Positions 33,373-42,528 of a stretch of DNA of 42,528 nt are shown here, in pieces; the stretch's first letter is position 1, and the number at the start of each line of letters is the position of its first letter. A program made the position numbers and the translations under genes. The DNA is from Candidatus Cryptobacteroides merdigallinarum (lineage in GTDB: Bacteria; Bacteroidota; Bacteroidia; Bacteroidales; UBA932): the NCBI GenBank assembly GCA_017694655.1, contig JADIMQ010000040.1:1-42528 (forward strand), given 5' to 3'. A model generated the notes under the pieces. It worked only from the letters and a program-made list of their open reading frames with translations. It had not been told where the DNA came from and searched no databases.

Positions 33373-36300
33373 ATGAATAACACGGCTTCTAAAATTTATC
33401 TATTGATCCTGGGGCTGTTCGTCACCATGACGCTTTCGGCCCAGCAGATCACGGGAGTCGTCAAGGATACGGGAGGGCAGCCCCTTGCGGGAGTCTCCGT
33501 ATTCGTGGACGGCACCACGACAGGAACATCTACTGACATAGACGGCAAATATTCCCTGGATGTCGAGAATGCCAGAGGCAAGGTCCTCGTCTTTTCATTC
33601 ATAGGTATGAGGACCCAGGAAGTCCATATCGGCAGCAGCCTTGTCTATGACGTGGCCATGGAGGAGGATGCCAATTTTCTCGAGGAGACGGTTGTGATAG
33701 GATATGCATCTGTCAAGAGGAAGGACCTGATAGGTTCCGTATCTTCGGTGGACAGCAAGACACTCGCGGCTATGCCTGTGACCTCTGTCAGCGAGGCACT
33801 CACAGGAAGGATGGCCGGAGTGCAGGTAACCACGACCGAGGGTGACCCCGACGCGGACGTGAAGATACGTGTCCGCGGTACAGGTTCCATAACCCAGGAC
33901 AGCTCGCCTCTTTATATAGTGGATGGTTTTCCCGTGGAGAGCATTTCTGATATCCCCGCTTCCGACATCCAGAGCATCGATGTGCTGAAGGACGCCTTCT
34001 CTACGGCCATCTACGGTTCCCGTGGAGCGAACGGGGTGGTCCTTGTCACAACCAAGGGAGGCACGAGCGGGAAATTCTCTGTCAGCTACAATGCCTACTG
34101 GGGACAGAAATGGATGGCCAACAAGGATGCCATTGAAGTCGAGAGCCCTTATGAGTTCGTGAAGAACCAGTACGAGCTTTCCCTCATCAGGGACAAATAC
34201 GAGGACAGCTATATCCCGGCATTCGGCCTTTACGAGGACATGGGCCTGTACGAGAATGTCGAGGGGAACGACTGGATATCCCGGATCTTCGGCAATACCG
34301 GACGGGTGTTCAGCCACAACCTTTCAGTATCCGGGAGCACGGACAAGGTCAGGTGGACGGCCAGCTATTCACATCTCGGGGACAACGCCATCATGACCGG
34401 CTCCACCTACCGCAGGGACAACCTCAATTTCAAGACCACCTACAAGCCTATAAAGGAACTGACCTTCGACATAAACGCAAGGTATTCCAATACCCTGATA
34501 ATGGGCTCCGGGGCCAACTCCATCAACGACTCCGGCTCCACTTCCGGCAACGGACGTCTCAAGCACGCCGTGCAGTACACGCCGATACCTCTGACAGGAG
34601 CCATCGAAGGCTCGGACCTCGAGGAAGACTATGGCGACAACGCCCCGCCTCTCCAGTCCGTGGCTGACAACGACAACAAGCGTATACGCCGGAACTGGAC
34701 GGTGAACGGTGCCGTTACCTGGCACATAATAAAGAACCTGAACCTGAAGGTGGAAGGCGGCCTGGACAGCTATACCCAGGAGAACAACCGCTTCTACGGG
34801 CTCACTACATACTATGTAGGCAATTCCGCCCAGTACAAGAACAAGCCTGCCGCCCAGTACCAGGACCTGTACAGGCAGCGCATCCGCAACACCAATACCT
34901 TGAGCTACAATTTCTCGGAAGTGTTCAAGGACGAAAGGCACAAGCTTGACCTGCTGGCCGGCCAGGAATATATCGTGACCAAGTCAAATACCCTGACGTC
35001 AATGGTCGAGAACTTCCCGGAATTCTTTGATTCGGAGATGGCCTGGAACTTCATGTCCACAGGTACTGCCATCTCCACCAACAACTACTACGACCCGAAC
35101 GACATCCTCCTGTCCTTCTTCGGCAGGGTCAACTACTCTTTCGATGACAGGTATTCGGTTTCCGCCACGATGAGGGCCGACGGATCCTCGAAGTTCTCGA
35201 AGGGGAACCAGTGGGGATATTTTCCTTCGGCGGCAGCCTCCTGGACCATATCCAACGAGCCATGGATGCAGGGTGCTTCAGGCTGGCTGGACAACCTCAA
35301 GCTCCGATACAGTTTCGGTACGGCGGGCAACAACAACATACCGTCCAACATGACGGCCCTCAATTTCGCCTCCAACAGCACTACCTGGATTTCCATGGGC
35401 AACACCTACTGGTCCACTGTCACGGACGGCGGCGACACCATCATGGCGAACGAGGACCTTACCTGGGAAAAGACCCTCTCCCACAACATCGGTCTGGACT
35501 TCTCCTTCTTCAAGGGCAGGCTGAACGGTTCGGTAGAAGTATATCACAATACTACAAAGGACCTCCTGATACAGTTCCCTACGGCCGGGTCCGGCTATGA
35601 GTACCAGTACAGGAACATGGGCTCGGTACAGAACCAGGGCCTTGAGGTGTCCCTGAACGCCGTTCTCGTGGAGCGGGACAACTTCGGGCTTACCGTAGGC
35701 GCGAATATCAGCCTGAACCAGAACAAGGTGCTCAACCTCGGCGGTCTGGACAGGATTGACTCGGAAACCCGCTGGGCATCATCGGAAGTCGGTGTAGACT
35801 ATGTCGTGCTTCCTGGCGAACCTCTCGGGAACATGTACGGGTATGTGTCCGACGGATATTATTCTGTGGACGATTTCAGCGGCTATGACTCCGAGAAGGG
35901 CGAGTGGACCCTCAGGGAAGGCATAGCGGATGCCAGTGCAATCATCGGGGAACAGTACCTGAGGCCCGGCGCGATGAAACTGAAGGATTTCGACGGCGAC
36001 GGGGAGATCACTTCCGATGACAAGAAGGTCATAGGCAACGCGCTCCCTCTCGGGACGGGAGGTTTCTCCCTCAGCGGCTACCTCTACGGCATCGACTTCT
36101 CCGCAAACTTCAACTATGTCTTCGGCAATGACATATACAATGCGAACAAGATAGAGTTCACCTCCTCGAGGAAATACGAACGGAGGAACCTCATGAAGAC
36201 AGGTGAACAGCGCTGGACCAACGTCGACTGGACTACGGGGCAGCTTGTCAATGACCCTGACCAGCTGGAAAAGATGAACGAGGGCGCGACACTCTGGTCC

Positions 36301-36591
36301 CCTGCAGTCGGGAACGCGGTCTTCTCTGACTGGGCTGTCGAGGACGGTTCTTTCCTCCGCCTGTCCTCTGCGACCATAGGATATACACTCCCGTCCCACC
36401 TGACGATGAAGGCGAAGATATCCAGGCTCCGTTTCTACGTGACAGGTACGAACCTCTTCTGCCTCACCGGCTACTCCGGATACGACCCGGAAGTGGACAC
36501 GAGACGTTCCACGCCTCTTACGCCGGGCGTTGACTATTCTGCCTATCCGAAGAGCATCGGATATGTGGTCGGAGTAAACCTTACCTTCTAA
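33373..36591 (+). CDS. SusC/RagA family TonB-dependent outer-membrane transporter
   Basis: A 1072-residue outer-membrane transporter. After a signal peptide (1-23, ending LSAQ) comes a carboxypeptidase-regulatory-like beta domain (about 26-105; GVVKDTGGQPLAGVSVFVDGTTTGTSTDIDGKYSL). A linker with a SusC-type EETVVIGYASVKRKDLIGSVSS segment follows, then the plug (about 120-235; LYIVDGFPVESISDIPASDIQSIDVLKDAFSTAIYGSRGANGVVLVTTKGG) and the 22-strand barrel region to the C-terminal YVVGVNLTF. It imports oligosaccharides using TonB-ExbBD energy. Adjacent susD, 19 bases away, makes the standard pair; pectin oligosaccharides are inferred from the locus. Confidence 0.96.
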   Translation: MNNTASKIYLLILGLFVTMTLSAQQITGVVKDTGGQPLAGVSVFVDGTTTGTSTDIDGKYSLDVENARGKVLVFSFIGMRTQEVHIGSSLVYDVAMEEDANFLEETVVIGYASVKRKDLIGSVSSVDSKTLAAMPVTSVSEALTGRMAGVQVTTTEGDPDADVKIRVRGTGSITQDSSPLYIVDGFPVESISDIPASDIQSIDVLKDAFSTAIYGSRGANGVVLVTTKGGTSGKFSVSYNAYWGQKWMANKDAIEVESPYEFVKNQYELSLIRDKYEDSYIPAFGLYEDMGLYENVEGNDWISRIFGNTGRVFSHNLSVSGSTDKVRWTASYSHLGDNAIMTGSTYRRDNLNFKTTYKPIKELTFDINARYSNTLIMGSGANSINDSGSTSGNGRLKHAVQYTPIPLTGAIEGSDLEEDYGDNAPPLQSVADNDNKRIRRNWTVNGAVTWHIIKNLNLKVEGGLDSYTQENNRFYGLTTYYVGNSAQYKNKPAAQYQDLYRQRIRNTNTLSYNFSEVFKDERHKLDLLAGQEYIVTKSNTLTSMVENFPEFFDSEMAWNFMSTGTAISTNNYYDPNDILLSFFGRVNYSFDDRYSVSATMRADGSSKFSKGNQWGYFPSAAASWTISNEPWMQGASGWLDNLKLRYSFGTAGNNNIPSNMTALNFASNSTTWISMGNTYWSTVTDGGDTIMANEDLTWEKTLSHNIGLDFSFFKGRLNGSVEVYHNTTKDLLIQFPTAGSGYEYQYRNMGSVQNQGLEVSLNAVLVERDNFGLTVGANISLNQNKVLNLGGLDRIDSETRWASSEVGVDYVVLPGEPLGNMYGYVSDGYYSVDDFSGYDSEKGEWTLREGIADASAIIGEQYLRPGAMKLKDFDGDGEITSDDKKVIGNALPLGTGGFSLSGYLYGIDFSANFNYVFGNDIYNANKIEFTSSRKYERRNLMKTGEQRWTNVDWTTGQLVNDPDQLEKMNEGATLWSPAVGNAVFSDWAVEDGSFLRLSSATIGYTLPSHLTMKAKISRLRFYVTGTNLFCLTGYSGYDPEVDTRRSTPLTPGVDYSAYPKSIGYVVGVNLTF

Positions 36592-36610
36592 TCCCAAACA
36601 AGACACAGTC

Positions 36611-38485
36611 ATGAACATCATAAGAAGAATAATTATAGGAGCAGGTATCCTCGCAGGACTTACAATGGTCTCCTGTGACCTCACGACGGAGTCCCAGTCC
36701 ACGTTCGACGACAAGTCCGTGTTCTCTGACCCGACACTCACCGAATACCAGCTTTTCTCGATATACGAGGTATTCGGACACACCAACTCACATCGTGCCC
36801 GTTACCTGCCTTGGTACGGATACAACACCGATATCGAGTGGTATATCTCAAACACACAGGATGACAAGGCGCAGATTGCGCAGTATGCCATAACCATAAA
36901 CAACAGCCAGCTCAACCTCCAGGACGGACCGTACAACGAGCTCTTTGCCGGGATCGAGAGGGCCAACCTCGCGATAGACGGAATCCGGACTTACGGTGAC
37001 CCTGAAAGCAGGCCGGAGATGGCAGCCCTGCTCGGGGAGGCTCTCACCATGAGGGCAGTCATCTATACGGAACTCCTCAAGGCGTTCGGGGAAGTCCCTG
37101 CACGTTTCGAGCCGGTGACCCCGGAGACCATCTACCTGAACAAGTCCGACAAGGATGTCATCTACAAGCAGCTTCTCGGTGACCTCGAGGAAGCGTTTGA
37201 CTATATGGCATGGCCGGGACAGAGTTCCGCGACAATGAAGACCGACAGGGCCAGCCTCGCACTGGCGAAAGGCCTGTATGCCCGTCTTGCTCTGATGGCT
37301 TCCGGCTATTCCCTCAGGCCGGACAATGGGCTGGCAGGGACCAAGAACCTGGGGAGCGTCCGCCAGTCCGACGACCCTGAACTGTCCAAGGAAGTCCTTT
37401 ATCCCAAGGCACTTGCCGCACTGAAGGATGTGATTGTCAACGGCGGTCTCGAGCTGATGGACTATGAGGAGCTGTGGAGAGGTGTGAACGACATGGACCT
37501 TACCGCGGGCAACGAGATTATCTGGGTGATTCCGTTCAGCAACACCCGCGGCCGCTGGAACTACACGTTCGCGGTACGCAACAACGGCCGGACCCAGTTC
37601 TCTCCTACAGACTCTAACCGCGGCGGACAGGCCGGACCTGTGCCTACCCTCTACTGGAAATACGGTGAGAACGATGTCCGCAGGGATATCAGCTGCGTGA
37701 ATTTCGAATGGGAGGACCCGGACGGCGACGGAACGGCGGAGCCTTATCCTGCAGGCATAGCAAACTGGTATTTCGGGAAATACCGCTTCGAGTGGATGAC
37801 TTCCAACCCTTATACCGGAGGGAACGATGACGGGGTGAAACCTGTCTGGATGAGATATTCCGACATTCTCCTGATGGCAGCGGAGATTGCCAACGAGCTC
37901 AACGACACGGAATCCAATGCCGGAAAGGACTACCTGATGGAGGTGCGCAAACGTGCATACAAGGGCCATGAGGACGAGGCGGAGGCATATGTGAACTCCC
38001 TCAGCCAGGGCGAGGTCTTCTTCAATGCGATAGTCGACGAAAGGGCTCTCGAATTCGTGGGCGAGTTCCTCCGCAAGGGTGACCTTATCCGCTGGAACCT
38101 CCTGGACGAAAAGCTGCAGGACGAGGAGGCGGCTCTCAAGGCCCTTGCCACCAACACTACCTATGCGGGCCGTTATCTCTGGTACCGCTACGGGACCGAC
38201 GGGAACGGTGTCACTACCATTGAGATGTACGGGCTCGGTGCAGATGAGAACGAGGCGACTGCGGACGTCCCTCCTGCAGGTTCAGGCTGGGAAGTATATA
38301 CCAATTCCGAAGGGGAACCTTCACAGTATTTCCCTGGTGACGGCAGTATGTTCGACGATAAGAAAGTGCTGCTTTACAGCTCGAGTGCCCGGAAGGTGGA
38401 CGGTCATCTTGTACCTTGGTGGCCGATATTCGAGACCACAGTTACCAGCAGCCAGGGCGCATTGGTAAATGATTATGGGTTTTAG
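36611..38485 (+). CDS. SusD/RagB family glycan-binding lipoprotein
   Basis: A 624-residue surface lipoprotein that forms the lid of the SusC transporter. The signal ends in MVSCD with Cys-21 as lipid site. SusD family features include TPR-like helices with GEALTMRAVIYTELLKAFGEVP (about 138-160), the SLALAKGLYARLALMASGY helix (about 215-235) and the C-terminal RPB-like region VRKRAYKGHEDEAEAYVNSLSQGEVFFNAIVDERALEFVGEFLRKGDLIRWNLL (about 445-500). It follows susC at 19 bases and precedes the large surface lipoprotein gene by 25 bases. Confidence 0.95.
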   Translation: MNIIRRIIIGAGILAGLTMVSCDLTTESQSTFDDKSVFSDPTLTEYQLFSIYEVFGHTNSHRARYLPWYGYNTDIEWYISNTQDDKAQIAQYAITINNSQLNLQDGPYNELFAGIERANLAIDGIRTYGDPESRPEMAALLGEALTMRAVIYTELLKAFGEVPARFEPVTPETIYLNKSDKDVIYKQLLGDLEEAFDYMAWPGQSSATMKTDRASLALAKGLYARLALMASGYSLRPDNGLAGTKNLGSVRQSDDPELSKEVLYPKALAALKDVIVNGGLELMDYEELWRGVNDMDLTAGNEIIWVIPFSNTRGRWNYTFAVRNNGRTQFSPTDSNRGGQAGPVPTLYWKYGENDVRRDISCVNFEWEDPDGDGTAEPYPAGIANWYFGKYRFEWMTSNPYTGGNDDGVKPVWMRYSDILLMAAEIANELNDTESNAGKDYLMEVRKRAYKGHEDEAEAYVNSLSQGEVFFNAIVDERALEFVGEFLRKGDLIRWNLLDEKLQDEEAALKALATNTTYAGRYLWYRYGTDGNGVTTIEMYGLGADENEATADVPPAGSGWEVYTNSEGEPSQYFPGDGSMFDDKKVLLYSSSARKVDGHLVPWWPIFETTVTSSQGALVNDYGF

Positions 38486-38510
38486 TCAATGACACTTAAA
38501 TTCTGATTTT

Positions 38511-41500
38511 ATGAAAAAAGTTTTTTCAATATTGATATTAGGCCTTCCGCTTGTCCTGGCGCCCGTATTTTCAGGCTGCGTGGAAGAAGTGCAACTTGTG
38601 GAAGAACTGAATCTTCCGGCCTGCCTCACACCGAGCAGCGCCACCGCAAGCATCGACAGGACGGACGGGCATACCGTGACGTTCACCTGGGCCAATTCCA
38701 AGGGAGCGACCCAGTATGTCCTCGAGATCTACGAGGGCGGCGAGACCGACCTTGCCGAGGATGTGTTCGGGAACGGGACTCCTGTAAGGACTGAAACCGT
38801 CCCTGCCGGGGAAAGCGGTTCCACCACTTCCATGAAAGTCTCCCTTGAGGTGGACAAGTACTATTTCGCAAGGGTCAAGGCGCAGAGCATGCAGGCTGAC
38901 GGCCAGACCAGGGCGATAGATGATTCCAGATGGCAGATATTCGGCTACCCTATAGCAACATATCCGGTGAAGGACCCTGTGGAAAAGGTTGAGGTAAAGG
39001 AGCGCAAGACCACATCTGTAGTCATCTCCTGGACCATGCCTGAGAACGACACGGAGGTCGACAGGATACGTGTGACACCGAACCCTGACCCGAGCGACGA
39101 GAGGGCATATAAGGATTATCTTCTTCCTGAAGATGTCACGGTGACCGGTGGGGCTGTCGTGGAGTTCGAGGTAGGGGCCGGGACCGGGGCCGTGCCTCTT
39201 GAGGCGTCGACGTTCTATACTTTTGCGGTCCACTATGGCAATGCCACCCGCGGCGAGGTGACGGCATGGACACGCCCGGACTGGTCGGAGGCGCAGGATG
39301 CTCCGGATGTCGCGACATTGGAGCGACTGCTCGGGGAGGCCGGGGATCCGTCCCAGAATACTGCCCAGGAAGGGGAGTCCGTAGAGCCGAGGCAGATTAG
39401 GCTGACCAATACGGATACTGATTATGAGGTTGAAAAACTTGCTGTCTACGGACCTGTCATAATTTTCGGGGAAACATCAGCCGACGGCAAGAACCCGAAG
39501 GTAGTCGGCACTATCAGCCTGAACCCTGCAGGTACGGCATATTCCTATACTGTCTTGTCCGATGCTCCGGAGTCTGTCGAGTCGACGGTTTCCGTGGCAA
39601 GTTCCATAGGGGCAACCTACCTCAGGCTCGAGGCTCTCGACCTGGAGGGGACATCGAGCAATGCGGACTGTGTAAGCATAAACGAGATTAATGACCAGTC
39701 AGGCGACAAGATCTCGGTGGATGTGATCAACTGCAACCTGTATGCTTATAACAAGTCGGCATTCTATAACAACAAGGTCGCGACATTCGGGGATATCCTC
39801 TTTGACGGCTGCTATTTCGAGGAGGTGAACAAGAACCAGCAGTCGGCTTTCGATATCAGGAAGGCTCTGTCCATAGACTCTTTCACGGTAAGGAACTGTA
39901 CATTTACAAACAGTGTCCCGGCCATGGCATTCATGCGTATCGATGAATTCCCTGTGGGGGAAATACAGTTTGACCATAATACCTTGTATAATGTAGGCGG
40001 ATCATTTGCCGAGAGCCTGAGCATTTTCCGTATCAAGGCAGATTTCACGTACTTTGAGTTGACAGACAACATATTTGCAGATATCGAGCAGGCCTTTGTC
40101 TATGGCGGGACCAAAGTCCCTAGCACGATATCTTCAAACTTCTTCTACAAGATTGCGGAGACTGCCTGGGCACCGGAGGAGGACGGCTCCACCACCATCA
40201 ACGAGAAGGGTGAAGGGGAGCTTGCCCAGAGCGCAGCCATTGCCAAAGGCGGGGCCATGATAAACTCCGACCCGTTCGAGAATGCTGAACGCGGCCTTTT
40301 CAATATCGACAACGCCCTTATAGAGGAAGCCGGTGCGGGTGACCCGAGGTGGCTTGTGCCTTATGTCCCGGAGGAGGTTCCGCCTCTCTCGGCCGTGGAT
40401 TATGGCTATACCTGGGACCTGACGGACGTGGAGACCTTCTACGATGAGATAGAGGACAGCACGGTCAGGGGAAACATCGAGTTCTTCATAGTAGATAACC
40501 CTATCCGGGTCTCAGACGCCGGCATGGAGTTCTCTGCAGAGGCTGTGCTTTCCACGGACGGGACTCCTTCCGACTGCGGCATAGCGTTCCTCGTGGACGG
40601 CCCGGGCTCTGTCGTCCTCTCTACCGAACAGTCCCGTTCAGGCTCTGTCAATGACCATATTTCCGTGGCATACAGGACTGTCGGGTCCACAGGCTCGACG
40701 ACTGTCGAAGGCGCTGTCCCTGTGGATGCAAACGGTGCCCGTGTCCCTCTTGCCGATATCCGGGAGAATACCAGGACGATGGTGTATCTTTACGCCTGCG
40801 GCCCTATCACGTTGACAGGCTTGTCCTGGATTGAAGATGTCACGACTTTGGGACCGAGTGTCCTCGATACACCTGAAGGCCTGGCATTGACTGCCGCTTC
40901 CGGTGATGATACTGCTGCCGAAGTGACATTGTCCTGGAATGAGGTTCCGTCAGCCGGCTCGTATAATGTGATTATTACGGGGCCTGGAGCGATGAATGCC
41001 ATCCCTGACCCTGTCAATGTGACTTCAAACAGCTATACGTTCAAGCCTTCATCATTCTCTACGGGTGTCTATACCTTTGCAGTGCAGGCTGTCAAGGCCG
41101 AGGGCGACCTGAATCATGAGGACTCCGAAATTTCGGAAACTACCGTCACATTCGAGAAGACAGAAGCCTGGACAGCGGTTTCGTCTACTTCACCGACCAC
41201 ATGGGGCAGCGATGTCTTCAAGTATATGTATGAGATTACCGGAGGTGATTCGGACAGGGATTACGTATATGAGAATATGAAGTTCCTTGCCGGCGGAAGT
41301 GAAATCAGTTTTGTTTCCGAGAAGAACACTGCCGGAGCCGATGCCTACGCATTCAATAGCGGAGGGTCCGGAAGTACATCGAAACGTGCGCTCCAGTTCA
41401 TTGTCCCTGGTCCGGGAACGCTTACTTATGAAGCCATTTCCGCCGGGTCTGACCCGCGGCCTGTAATAATCTTCATCGGAGATCAGGAATACACTTCCGG

Positions 41501-42254
41501 CGCCGGCTACGAAACCAATGTCGGCAAAGAAGGCAAGAATGGTTATCCTGCCCCGGCAAAAGGCTCGACGGACGCTGCTTTGACAACGCGTACTTTCGAC
41601 CTTTCTGCAGAGTCTGTTCCGTCCGGTACGGTCATAAGCCTGAGCAGCGACAACAGCGGCATTAACTTCTTCTCTGTCACCTGGACTCCTGCGGGTTATG
41701 ATCCGGATGCTTCAATTCCTTCGGATCCGGCTGCGGTAGAAGTAAAGACAGATTTTATGTCATATTTTGCTGACAAGGCAGGTTATGATATAGCGGCAGC
41801 CGGCAGTAGTTCTGTTGTGAAGTTTAATAATGATGATGAAGTGACTTTTGTCGCAAAAGGAGGAAGTGACCCGAAAGCTATCGTATGGGATGCAGAATCA
41901 ACGAGAATAAAACTTCAGGGAGGGTCTCTTACTGATGAGGCTACCGGGATTCCTACTGCGAATTACATCGCTTTCAAAATAACAAAGCCAGGAACAATCA
42001 AGCATTATATCAGATCCGGCTCATCTGGAGACGGAAAACGGGAAGTCAAGATAGATATTCTTAAGAATGGGTCTGAAATAGTGAACATCTATACTGGATA
42101 TGCTCCGACACCAGGCTATAAAGAGGGAAGTGAAACTTCAGCAGAAATTACGAAGGAGCATTTGTCCGGAGCAAAATCAGCTGTGACTGTCTATATTTAT
42201 GCTCCAACAAATAGCGTGAATATATATTATCTGGAGTATATTCCGGCAGAATAA
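38511..42254 (+). CDS. large modular surface lipoprotein, DUF4957/DUF5123 type
   Basis: A 1247-residue lipoprotein (VFSGCV, Cys-23). The order is two fibronectin III-like domains (about 35-150 and 155-265), a DUF4957/DUF5123-like beta-helical region (about 290-620, ending AGDPRW), a beta-rich module (about 640-780), an Fn3-like domain (about 785-880), and two more modules (about 890-1065 and 1080-1247). The three modules share a pattern of 'x-A/Q-F-x-V/I-x-x-P/G-G-T/S' followed by a charged strand, as if one carbohydrate-binding fold were repeated. It lies where SusE/F-like glycan-binding proteins lie and is probably a cell-surface pectin binder. The last 550 bases are clearly richer in A+T than the rest. 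Confidence 0.75.
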   Translation: MKKVFSILILGLPLVLAPVFSGCVEEVQLVEELNLPACLTPSSATASIDRTDGHTVTFTWANSKGATQYVLEIYEGGETDLAEDVFGNGTPVRTETVPAGESGSTTSMKVSLEVDKYYFARVKAQSMQADGQTRAIDDSRWQIFGYPIATYPVKDPVEKVEVKERKTTSVVISWTMPENDTEVDRIRVTPNPDPSDERAYKDYLLPEDVTVTGGAVVEFEVGAGTGAVPLEASTFYTFAVHYGNATRGEVTAWTRPDWSEAQDAPDVATLERLLGEAGDPSQNTAQEGESVEPRQIRLTNTDTDYEVEKLAVYGPVIIFGETSADGKNPKVVGTISLNPAGTAYSYTVLSDAPESVESTVSVASSIGATYLRLEALDLEGTSSNADCVSINEINDQSGDKISVDVINCNLYAYNKSAFYNNKVATFGDILFDGCYFEEVNKNQQSAFDIRKALSIDSFTVRNCTFTNSVPAMAFMRIDEFPVGEIQFDHNTLYNVGGSFAESLSIFRIKADFTYFELTDNIFADIEQAFVYGGTKVPSTISSNFFYKIAETAWAPEEDGSTTINEKGEGELAQSAAIAKGGAMINSDPFENAERGLFNIDNALIEEAGAGDPRWLVPYVPEEVPPLSAVDYGYTWDLTDVETFYDEIEDSTVRGNIEFFIVDNPIRVSDAGMEFSAEAVLSTDGTPSDCGIAFLVDGPGSVVLSTEQSRSGSVNDHISVAYRTVGSTGSTTVEGAVPVDANGARVPLADIRENTRTMVYLYACGPITLTGLSWIEDVTTLGPSVLDTPEGLALTAASGDDTAAEVTLSWNEVPSAGSYNVIITGPGAMNAIPDPVNVTSNSYTFKPSSFSTGVYTFAVQAVKAEGDLNHEDSEISETTVTFEKTEAWTAVSSTSPTTWGSDVFKYMYEITGGDSDRDYVYENMKFLAGGSEISFVSEKNTAGADAYAFNSGGSGSTSKRALQFIVPGPGTLTYEAISAGSDPRPVIIFIGDQEYTSGAGYETNVGKEGKNGYPAPAKGSTDAALTTRTFDLSAESVPSGTVISLSSDNSGINFFSVTWTPAGYDPDASIPSDPAAVEVKTDFMSYFADKAGYDIAAAGSSSVVKFNNDDEVTFVAKGGSDPKAIVWDAESTRIKLQGGSLTDEATGIPTANYIAFKITKPGTIKHYIRSGSSGDGKREVKIDILKNGSEIVNIYTGYAPTPGYKEGSETSAEITKEHLSGAKSAVTVYIYAPTNSVNIYYLEYIPAE

Positions 42255-42281
42255 TCTTCAACCTGATAATTATACTAAACC

Positions 42282-42317
42282 GATGGCGGCCCGGATATCC
42301 GAGCCGCCGTCATTTTT
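42282..42317. terminator. shared terminator between the pectin locus and a convergent gene
   Basis: GATGGCGGC (42282-42290) pairs with GCCGCCGTC (42303-42311), and an inner CGG/CCG continues the stem around ATAT. ATTTTT follows (42312-42317). It ends the rightward susCD transcript and can also serve the leftward gene. Confidence 0.85.
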
Positions 42318-42362
42318 ACCAGTCATCATCTTTTGTAGACCTGTTCTGGATGGTGCCGGAAT

Positions 42363-42528
42363 TTAAAGCCTCTCGACGTCCTCCCTCGACAACCCGGAAG
42401 CCGCCGCAATCGTCTCGACCGGAATCCCCATGGATTTCAGTTCCTTCGCCACTTTTTCCACGCCTCTTTCGATCCCTTGTTCAATACCGATTTCAATCCC
42501 GTCCTCCCGGGCCGTGTCAATGATGTTG
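42363..42528 (-). CDS. C-terminal end of an Rpn-family nuclease/transposase-like protein (partial)
   Basis: The last 54 codons of a leftward gene whose start lies beyond the window. The peptide has the tail typical of Rpn (PD-(D/E)XK nuclease family, formerly transposase-31/PDDEXK type) proteins: an EDGIEIGIEQGIERGVEKVAKELK helix with the G-I-E repeat, then a short helix-turn-helix-like end (GIPVETIAAASGLSREDVERL). These proteins promote recA-independent recombination in E. coli and are common, often in many copies, in Bacteroidota. The catalytic domain is not visible here. Confidence 0.75.
   Translation of the reverse strand, partial: NIIDTAREDGIEIGIEQGIERGVEKVAKELKSMGIPVETIAAASGLSREDVERL

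Noticed and set aside
33149..33376. Short frames on both strands over the hairpin upstream of susC
   Set aside because: They read through a palindrome, so both strands look alike; no start signal or domain is present.
1..42528. Search for CRISPR arrays, tRNA and rRNA genes, and insertion-sequence transposases
   Set aside because: No regularly spaced direct repeats, no cloverleaf with a conserved T-arm, no ribosomal RNA segment and no transposase motifs were seen; only the Rpn-type tail at the right edge hints at mobility.

Overview
The window looks like chromosomal DNA of a fairly GC-rich member of the Bacteroidales (Bacteroidota). The evidence is a SusC/SusD pair, a one-protein hybrid two-component regulator, lipoprotein signals, and several promoters of the Bacteroidota type (TTTG, 19 bases, TAnnTTTG). 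Heavy use of ATA and AGG codons in a GC-rich background would suit a Rikenellaceae-like or uncultured Bacteroidales lineage, but the sequence alone cannot fix the genus.

Bases 1-13,000 are mostly housekeeping. After a hairpin-rich stretch and a terminator (1-204) comes a leftward cluster of a DUF389 membrane protein, a CapA-family protein and PhoH. It diverges from a rightward run: a SPOR lipoprotein, an M28-like domain fused to a TonB C-terminal domain, leuS, two overlapping YitT-family membrane proteins, a small membrane-anchored AraC-type regulator, and ettA. The M28-like domain has lost most of its metal ligands and is probably a pseudoenzyme.

Bases 13,300-42,260 form one large pectin locus. 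uxaC points left; uxaB-uxaA point right. A kduI-kduD-DUF4861 operon with a structured leader follows and ends at a strong terminator. Then comes an enzyme and regulator operon: GH28 polygalacturonase; a CE12-CE8 esterase fusion; a hybrid two-component regulator; a GH105-PL1 fusion; and an Fn3-PL1 pectate lyase. The last block is SusC, SusD and a 1247-residue DUF4957/DUF5123-type surface lipoprotein, closed by a terminator shared with a convergent Rpn-family gene cut by the window end.

Inferred working model: the surface lipoproteins and SusCD capture pectin pieces; CE8 and CE12 strip methyl and acetyl groups; PL1 enzymes and GH28 cut the backbone; GH105 removes the unsaturated end sugar. Saturated galacturonate flows through UxaC, UxaB and UxaA. 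The unsaturated product flows through KduI and KduD. Both branches meet at 2-keto-3-deoxygluconate. KDG kinase, KDPG aldolase and an inner-membrane uronate transporter are not in the window.

The points most worth a second look are the degenerate M28-TonB protein, the five-hairpin array at the left edge, the 22-bp perfect inverted repeat next to uxaC, the kduI leader, the 19-bp hairpin between the pectate lyase and susC, and the modular, composition-shifted end of the last surface lipoprotein.
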